From contig CAKOUU010000016.1 in NCBI GenBank assembly GCA_934120675.1, forward strand, positions 1 to 39,332: a stretch of 39,332 bases of DNA. The letters run 5' to 3'. This document shows, in pieces, positions 34,994 through 39,332 of this stretch; position 1 is the stretch's first letter, and each line of letters begins with the position of its first letter. This DNA comes from an uncultured Clostridia bacterium. GTDB lineage: Bacteria > Bacillota > Clostridia > TANB77 > CAG-508. The notes under the pieces were generated by a model. It saw only the letters and a list, made by a program, of their open reading frames with translations. It was not told where the DNA came from and did no database searches. A program made the position numbers and the translations under genes.

Positions 34994-35048
34994 ATTATAC
35001 TTCCTAATTCTTCATTTGTCAACAAAAACATTTCGACAAAATGCGACA
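34994..35048 (-). promoter_or_regulatory. TasA-operon promoter with tandem Spo0A-box-like sites
   Basis: Consensus sigma-A promoter: -35 TTGACA (35017-35022), 17-bp spacer, -10 TATAAT (34994-34999). Upstream TGTCGAA (35032-35038) and TGTCGCA (35042-35048), 10 bp apart, the nearer 9 bp from the -35. Strongest of the three such promoters in the window. Confidence 0.75.
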
Positions 35049-35108
35049 AAATCAGGTGTTTACGGCTAATTTTCAGTACTTTCATTAGTAAAATTTTCAA
35101 AAAAATAC

Positions 35109-35141
35109 AAAGCCACTAATATATTTTATATTAATGACTTT
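35109..35141 (-). terminator. Terminator of TIGR04086-type gene
   Basis: Imperfect 15-bp stem (AAAGTCATTAATATA side) with 3-nt loop, followed by TTTTTTT on the minus strand after a short GTA. Confidence 0.65.
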
Positions 35142-35147
35142 ATGATT

Positions 35148-35534
35148 TTATTTTCTATTTACCCCTATTATTCCCCCTAGTATTCCGAATATAATTGCAG
35201 CTACTATCATTATTATTGAATTAACATTTAATGAAAATTTCCAATTTAAAATACTTGATATTAGGTATATTATTAAAATATAACATCCTCCTATCATTCC
35301 ACCATTTATTAGTCCATTTTTCTTTAGTTTTGTGTTTTCTATTGAGCTCCCTATTAATATACTTATTGCTGTTATTATCATTATTACTGGATTTATTACA
35401 TTTTCTTCTATATTTGTGTATGTTAAAATTATTGAAAATATTATTAATGCTATAACGGTTATCAATAATGATATTCCAATTCCTTTTGCTATTGTTGCTA
35501 TAGTGTTGTTTTCCTTTACTTTTGCTTTTTCCAT
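35148..35534 (-). CDS. TIGR04086-type membrane protein
   Basis: 128 aa with four hydrophobic segments ('GISLLITVIALIIFSIILTY', 'NPVIMIITAISILIGSSI', 'GGMIGGCYILIIYLISSIL', 'IIMIVAAIIFGILGGIIGV'). Matches the TIGR04086 family of small clostridial membrane proteins with unknown function. Monocistronic, with its own terminator. Confidence 0.72.
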   Translation of the reverse strand: MEKAKVKENNTIATIAKGIGISLLITVIALIIFSIILTYTNIEENVINPVIMIITAISILIGSSIENTKLKKNGLINGGMIGGCYILIIYLISSILNWKFSLNVNSIIMIVAAIIFGILGGIIGVNRK

Positions 35535-35703
35535 AAGCGTGCCTCCATTCTTCGAACTTTATATACTTTGAACTTTATTTTTTAAGTTCATTACTTATTT
35601 ACTAAATTATATTATAAATTTAATATTTTATGATTTTTCTAATTACAATTCACAATCGTTACAGTCTACAGCTTAAAAAATTTTATTTTTTTATATTTTA
35701 GTC

Positions 35704-35733
35704 TTGACAAAACCCTAGTATATGGGTTACAAT
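35704..35733 (+). promoter_or_regulatory. Promoter of the tRNA-His/tRNA-Gln unit
   Basis: -35 TTGACA (35704-35709), 18-bp spacer, -10 TACAAT (35728-35733). Confidence 0.75.
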
Positions 35734-35765
35734 AGGAGAGTGCCAAGAACAAGCACGGAAACTAT

Positions 35766-35843
35766 GGTGGATGTAGCGTAGTTGGTTAACGCGCCAGTTT
35801 GTGGCACTGGAGACCGTGGGTTCGAGTCCCATCTTCCACCCCA
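35766..35843 (+). tRNA. tRNA-His (anticodon GTG)
   Basis: Includes the extra 5' G (-1) opposite C73. Anticodon loop TTGTGGC between CCAGT/ACTGG. CCA encoded. The acceptor stem has one U6-U67 mismatch, otherwise normal. Confidence 0.94.
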
Positions 35844-35853
35844 GTATATATAT

Positions 35854-35928
35854 TGGACTGTAGCCAAGCGGTAAGGCACCAGACTTTGACTCTGGCATGC
35901 GCTAGTTCGAATCTAGCCAGTCCAGCCA
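35854..35928 (+). tRNA. tRNA-Gln (anticodon TTG)
   Basis: 75 nt with CCA. Anticodon stem CCAGA/TCTGG, loop CTTTGAC, anticodon TTG (reads CAA). Ten bases after tRNA-His; both share one promoter and terminator. Confidence 0.96.
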
Positions 35929-35933
35929 AAATG

Positions 35934-35960
35934 CGAGATTTTTAGAAATCTCGTTTTTTT
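35934..35960 (+). terminator. tRNA operon terminator
   Basis: 8-bp stem CGAGATTT/AAATCTCG, loop TTAG, then TTTTTTT. Confidence 0.9.
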
Positions 35961-36293
35961 ATTTTTATATTTCATTATGTTTCTATTATCCTTTATTATC
36001 AAGAGATTTAGAGCTTTGAAATATTTTTAATGTTTTATTATTGATATATTATTTTTTATTATTTATTTAAAAAATTGCATTAAAATTGCATTAAAAAATT
36101 TTTTTATAAAATTAAATTCAAGAGATTATACTTTTATCAGATTTTATTTTTAAATATTTCATAATTTATAATGATTTAATATATACTTCATCCATCTTCA
36201 TCACCTAATATATATTATAAAATATTAGGTTAATTTTATATGTCTAATGGTGTCATATAATTTAAAAAATGTCCTTTTAGTTTGTAAAATTTA
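35961..36293. other. AT-rich intergenic region
   Basis: No ORF. A weak hairpin ACCTAATAT/ATATTAGGT at 36203-36230 is the only structure, with no clear T-tract. A 10-nt word CAAGAGATTA/T appears twice nearby. Confidence 0.5.
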
Positions 36294-36322
36294 TTGACTT
36301 TTATACCTTGTTTTGATATTAT
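36294..36322 (+). promoter_or_regulatory. Promoter of small toxin-like ORF
   Basis: -35 TTGACT (36294-36299), exactly 17-bp spacer, -10 TATTAT (36317-36322). Predicted start about 36329, giving a leader of about 130 nt before the ORF. Confidence 0.75.
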
Positions 36323-36338
36323 ATTTTTATCGTTTGAG

Positions 36339-36455
36339 CGCTCACTATGACAGCTTAGTTGTATTAAGTAGCAACTAGTTGTTATGCAAATAATACTTAG
36401 TTGTTACTACCATGCATCTAGGTTTTAACTTATTTGCAACACGAGGAGGTGAGCG
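36339..36455 (+). promoter_or_regulatory. Shine-Dalgarno-sequestering long-range pairing
   Basis: CGCTCAC (36339-36345), at the very 5' end of the transcript, is complementary to GTGAGCG (36449-36455), which overlaps the ribosome site AGGAGGTGA. Such 5'-3' leader pairing holds type I toxin messages untranslatable until processed. Inferred, not folded by software. Confidence 0.55.
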
Positions 36456-36457
36456 TT

Positions 36458-36550
36458 ATGGAAAAGTTTCTGATTTTAGTAGGTATAGGCTTCATTATAC
36501 TTTGCTTACGGACTCTTAGTTCGGATTTGCTGGTATTTTTAGTTACATAG
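36458..36550 (+). CDS. 30-aa hydrophobic peptide, putative type I toxin
   Basis: 30 aa: residues 1-20 read MEKFLILVGIGFIILCLRTL, with the hydrophobic stretch at 4-18, ending in 'SSDLLVFLVT'. One membrane-spanning helix is likely. ATG 36458-36460 with a perfect AGGAGGTGA five bases upstream, unusually strong for so small an ORF. It is followed by a terminator at 36619-36653. The strong promoter, sequestered ribosome site, short hydrophobic product and opposing antisense RNA together fit a type I toxin-antitoxin locus. I do not recognise a specific family; resemblance to holin-like toxins is general. Confidence 0.6.
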   Translation: MEKFLILVGIGFIILCLRTLSSDLLVFLVT

Positions 36551-36564
36551 TAAAATTAAGTAAA

Positions 36565-36659
36565 GAAAAAATTGAGGTAAGCCCTGCGAAAAGCAACCCC
36601 AATTCAAACGAATATTCTGAGTAAGGCTTAGCCTTGCTCTATTTATTTTATTTAATTCA
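36565..36659 (-). ncRNA. Putative antisense antitoxin RNA
   Basis: A minus-strand promoter (36666-36694: TTGACT, 17-bp spacer, ATAAAT) would start RNA near 36659. A hairpin with arms AATTGGGGT and ACCTCAATT (36570-36604) followed by TTTTCTTT forms a minus-strand terminator near 36565. The RNA of about 95 nt would be fully complementary to the 3' untranslated region and terminator of the toxin mRNA, as in TxpA/RatA-type loci. No transcription data. Confidence 0.5.
36619..36653 (+). terminator. Toxin mRNA terminator
   Basis: Stem GAGTAAGGC/GCCTTGCTC with a TTA loop, then TATTTATTTTATTT. Confidence 0.75.
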
Positions 36660-36665
36660 TATAAA

Positions 36666-36694
36666 ATTTATCACATGTATTCCTAGAAAGTCAA
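36666..36694 (-). promoter_or_regulatory. Antisense RNA promoter
   Basis: -35 TTGACT (36689-36694), 17-bp spacer, -10 ATAAAT (36666-36671) preceded by a TGTG extension. Confidence 0.5.
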
Positions 36695-36738
36695 TATTTT
36701 TATCCAATGTAATATAAAAATTAAAAATTTGTAACAGA

Positions 36739-36767
36739 ATTGTAACATTTCTTTTTCTATCTGTCAA
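36739..36767 (-). promoter_or_regulatory. Second minus-strand promoter upstream of the antisense RNA
   Basis: -35 TTGACA (36762-36767), 17-bp spacer, -10 TACAAT (36739-36744): a better match to consensus than the nearer promoter. It could yield a longer antisense RNA over the toxin mRNA 3' part. Confidence 0.55.
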
Positions 36768-36862
36768 TATTATAGCATAAATTATATGTAAATTCAAGTG
36801 AAAATTATACAACATTTTATTTATTTTCTCAAGGCTTTTTTATATTATGTTACCAATAATTA

Positions 36863-36891
36863 TTGACTTATCAATAATAGGCTTGTATAAT
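36863..36891 (+). promoter_or_regulatory. mutS2 promoter
   Basis: -35 TTGACT (36863-36868), 17-bp spacer, -10 TATAAT (36886-36891). Start about 36898. Confidence 0.8.
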
Positions 36892-36924
36892 TAAAACATA
36901 AAATAAAAGAAAAGGACTATAAAA

Positions 36925-39288
36925 ATGAAAAATAAATATTTAGATAAACTAGAATACTCAAAGATTTTAGACTTACTATCAAATTATGCACACACATACA
37001 TCGGAAAAAATATGTGCAAAGATTTGATACCCTCAAACAATAAAGAAGACGTCAAAAAAAGCCTAACGGAAACTGAAGAGGCACTTAATATTTTATATAG
37101 ATGTAACACACCTCCAATTTCTGAAATTGCCGACAATACCAAAAATCTAAAAACAATCGAATCATATGGAACTCTTTCTATAAAATCAATTTTAGAATTA
37201 ACAAATATTTTAAAAATGGCAGATGAACTAAAAAAGTATTTTTACAATGATTTTTTAGATTCCAATGAATTTATATATTTAACTGATATTTTTTCAAAAC
37301 TATATTCTAATAGTTCCATTATTGAAAAAATATCTTACAGTGTTATTGACGAAAATACAATTGATGATAGAGCATCAAAAAATTTAGCTTCTATCCGTAA
37401 AAAACAACGTAATACCGAACAAGATATAAAAACAAAATTAAATGCATTTTTGCATTCTTCTACATACTCAAAATATATTCAAGAAAATGTTATTACAATT
37501 AGAAATGACCGTTATGTAATACCTGTAAAAGACGAGTATAGAGGACAAATTAAAGGTTTTGTACATGATATTTCAAGTTCTGGTTCAACAGTATTTATTG
37601 AACCAATTTCAGTTTTTGAATTAAATAATGAACTTGCTAATTTAAAAAATGAAGAAAACTTAGAAATAGAAAAAATCTTACAAGATTTAAGTAAATTATT
37701 TTACCCTTATTCGAATGAAATAAAAGAAGATATTAAATGTATTGGAAAACTTGATTTTGCTTTTGCAAAAGCAAAATATTCAAAAGCTATACATGGTATA
37801 ACACCTAAAATAAATACGCAAAAACAAATCATTTTGAAAGATGCAAAACATCCGCTTTTAGACCAGGAAAAAGCAGTTCCTATTTCATTAGAATTAGGCA
37901 CAACATTTAATACTTTGGTTATAACTGGTCCAAATACTGGCGGAAAAACTGTTACATTAAAAACTGTTGGGCTTTTAACTGCAATGGCTTGTAGCGGTCT
38001 TAATATTCCAGCATCAACACAATCTTCTATTTATGTATTTGATAATATTTTTGCTGATATTGGTGATGACCAAAGTATTTCTGAATCACTAAGTACATTT
38101 TCTGCACACATGACAAACATTGTTGATATTGTTAAAAACTCAACAGAAAATTCATTAATTTTAGTTGATGAATTAGGCTCTGGAACAGACCCAGTTGAAG
38201 GTGCTTCACTTGCAATTAGTGTTTTAGATTACTTTAAATCAAACACCTCTTTAACAGTTGCAACAACACATTATCAAGAGCTAAAAAAATATGCATTAAC
38301 AACTGATGGATTTGAAAACGCTTCTGTTGAATTTGATGTAAATACATTGTCACCTACATATCACCTATTAATTGGTGTGCCTGGAAAAAGTAATGCTTTT
38401 GAAATTAGTAGAAAACTTGGTTTGCCTGATTCGATAATAAATGAAGCAAAAAGCAACTTAACAAAAAATGATATTGATTTTGAAGAATTACTTAAAAATA
38501 TTTATTATAATAAATCTAAAATTGAAAATGAAAAATTAGAAATTTCTAAAAAACTAAATGAAATTTCAGAGCTAAAAAAATCATTAGAACGTGACAATAC
38601 AAAGCTTAATGAGCAAGAACGTGAAATTATTAATAATGCTAAAATTCAGGCTAGAAATATTTTGCTTGACGCAAAAGAAGAGGCAAATGAAATAATTTCT
38701 AAAATGAATGATGTTTCTAAATCTAATAGTGATTTGAATAATTTAAGAAATAAACTTAATAAAGACATAAAAGATATTTCTATATCTCATTTAGATAGCA
38801 ATATTCCAAAAGAATCAAAATCTGCTATTTCTATTGAAGATGCAAAACCTAACACAGAAGTTTTTGTAACTACTTTAGGACAAAATGGTATTATAGTTTC
38901 TAATGTTTCAAAATCAAATGAAGTTCAAGTACAAATTGGTAGTATGAAACTTAGTGTTAAATTAAAATATTTGGAAAAAATCGCCAATAACAATAAGACT
39001 AATAAATCAACAAGTTCTTATAGTTCAGTTTCTAAAGCTAAAAATGTTAGTTCAGAAATTAATGTTATTGGTTTAAATGTTGAAGAAGCTATTTTTATTA
39101 TTGACAAATTTTTAGATGACTGTTCTATTGCAAATCTTCAAACTGTAAGAATTGTTCATGGTAAAGGTACTGGAAAATTGCGTGAAGGTATTCACAAGTT
39201 TTTAAAATCAAACTCTCGTGTTAAGTCTTTTAGAGTTGGGACTTATGGTGAAGGAGAAATGGGAGTTACAGTTGTTGAATTAAAATGA
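36925..39288 (+). CDS. mutS2: Endonuclease MutS2
   Basis: 787 aa, typical length. MutS core and clamp in the first half ('DISSSGSTVFIEP'), Walker A 'ITGPNTGGKTVTLKTVGLL' (about residues 333-351), Walker B 'SLILVDELGSGTDPVEGASL', a coiled-coil region (about 520-640) and a C-terminal Smr nuclease domain ('DVNTLSPT' precedes it; 'VRIVHGKGTGKLREGIHKFL'). MutS2 acts on branched DNA and stalled or collided ribosomes. ATG with AAAGGA 10 nt upstream. Its stop TGA belongs to a 20-nt tandem repeat. Confidence 0.96.
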   Translation: MKNKYLDKLEYSKILDLLSNYAHTYIGKNMCKDLIPSNNKEDVKKSLTETEEALNILYRCNTPPISEIADNTKNLKTIESYGTLSIKSILELTNILKMADELKKYFYNDFLDSNEFIYLTDIFSKLYSNSSIIEKISYSVIDENTIDDRASKNLASIRKKQRNTEQDIKTKLNAFLHSSTYSKYIQENVITIRNDRYVIPVKDEYRGQIKGFVHDISSSGSTVFIEPISVFELNNELANLKNEENLEIEKILQDLSKLFYPYSNEIKEDIKCIGKLDFAFAKAKYSKAIHGITPKINTQKQIILKDAKHPLLDQEKAVPISLELGTTFNTLVITGPNTGGKTVTLKTVGLLTAMACSGLNIPASTQSSIYVFDNIFADIGDDQSISESLSTFSAHMTNIVDIVKNSTENSLILVDELGSGTDPVEGASLAISVLDYFKSNTSLTVATTHYQELKKYALTTDGFENASVEFDVNTLSPTYHLLIGVPGKSNAFEISRKLGLPDSIINEAKSNLTKNDIDFEELLKNIYYNKSKIENEKLEISKKLNEISELKKSLERDNTKLNEQEREIINNAKIQARNILLDAKEEANEIISKMNDVSKSNSDLNNLRNKLNKDIKDISISHLDSNIPKESKSAISIEDAKPNTEVFVTTLGQNGIIVSNVSKSNEVQVQIGSMKLSVKLKYLEKIANNNKTNKSTSSYSSVSKAKNVSSEINVIGLNVEEAIFIIDKFLDDCSIANLQTVRIVHGKGTGKLREGIHKFLKSNSRVKSFRVGTYGEGEMGVTVVELK

Positions 39289-39332
39289 ACCGTTGTGGAC
39301 GTTGATGAACCATTGGGGACGTTGATGAATTG
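39286..39332. repeat. 20-nt tandem repeat overlapping mutS2 stop
   Basis: Copies at 39286-39305 and 39306-39325 (TGAACCgTTGtGGACGTTGA type) differ at two positions, with a third begun at 39326. The GGGGACG core recalls the REP family elsewhere in the window. Continues past the window edge. Confidence 0.75.

Noticed and set aside
35698..35898. 66-aa minus-strand ORF 'MPESKSGALPLGY...'
   Set aside because: It is the complement of tRNA-His and tRNA-Gln; a well-known spurious translation of tRNA genes.
36331..36457. Riboswitch in the leader of the small ORF
   Set aside because: No known consensus is recognised; a short complementary pairing around the ribosome site is the only supported structure.

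Overview
The window is chromosomal DNA of a low-GC (visibly AT-rich) Gram-positive spore-former of the class Clostridia, probably an uncultured gut-type lineage. Evidence: a spoVT homologue, fhs, the asp23/amaP/DUF2273 set, an nusB-xseA-xseB cluster, clostridial-type prepilin leaders ((G)ITLVALVITI) on several surface proteins, ChW-like domains, TasA-like fibre subunits and consensus sigma-A promoters. No lineage finer than Clostridia can be justified from sequence alone.

Layout. 1-7.2 kb (minus): a surface operon reading cohesin-domain anchor -> dockerin/FN3-like giant adhesin -> prepilin-like protein whose C-terminus carries a GC-rich, A-poor segment typical of a diversity-generating-retroelement (DGR) variable region -> small membrane protein, with a divergent XRE regulator at 7.2 kb. 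7.5-8.1 kb: spoVT broken by +1 C. 8.2-10.7 kb: KAP-type P-loop NTPase plus a small unknown partner (possible defence cassette). 10.7-14.7 kb: comF, a RAYT (REP-associated HUH transposase) and recD2 (+1 C frameshift), with REP hairpins that form part of the coding ends of comF and recD2. 14.8-17.3 kb: small membrane protein, AbiE type IV toxin-antitoxin cassette lying between 35-bp direct repeats, YgjP-like metalloprotease. 17.5-20.2 kb: prepilin-like RCC1-repeat protein with a decayed 3' end and a second divergent XRE regulator with paired palindromes. 20.3-30.4 kb (minus): housekeeping genes fhs, DUF212, xseB, PepSY-like, xseA, nusB, DUF2273, amaP, asp23, fmt, def, priA. 30.5-34.9 kb: a prepilin-like gene, tRNA-Gln(CTG) and a four-gene TasA-like matrix-fibre operon with a promoter carrying tandem Spo0A-box-like sites. 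35.1-36.7 kb: TIGR04086-type membrane protein, tRNA-His and tRNA-Gln(TTG), then a compact candidate type I toxin-antitoxin locus (30-aa membrane peptide plus antisense RNA). 36.9-39.3 kb: mutS2.

The most notable signals are (i) a DGR target with no reverse transcriptase or template repeat in the window, so it would have to be diversified in trans; (ii) the unannotated 30-aa toxin/antisense RNA locus, with promoter, Shine-Dalgarno-sequestering pairing, antisense promoter and both terminators visible; (iii) three promoters sharing an identical geometry of two TGTCGAA-like boxes 10 bp apart and 9 bp upstream of the -35; (iv) REP/RAYT elements co-opted into coding ends; (v) AbiE inserted at the 3' end of a metalloprotease gene. 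Three single-base C insertions in similar sequence contexts break spoVT, recD2 and the DGR target; they should be checked against reads before any biological reading.
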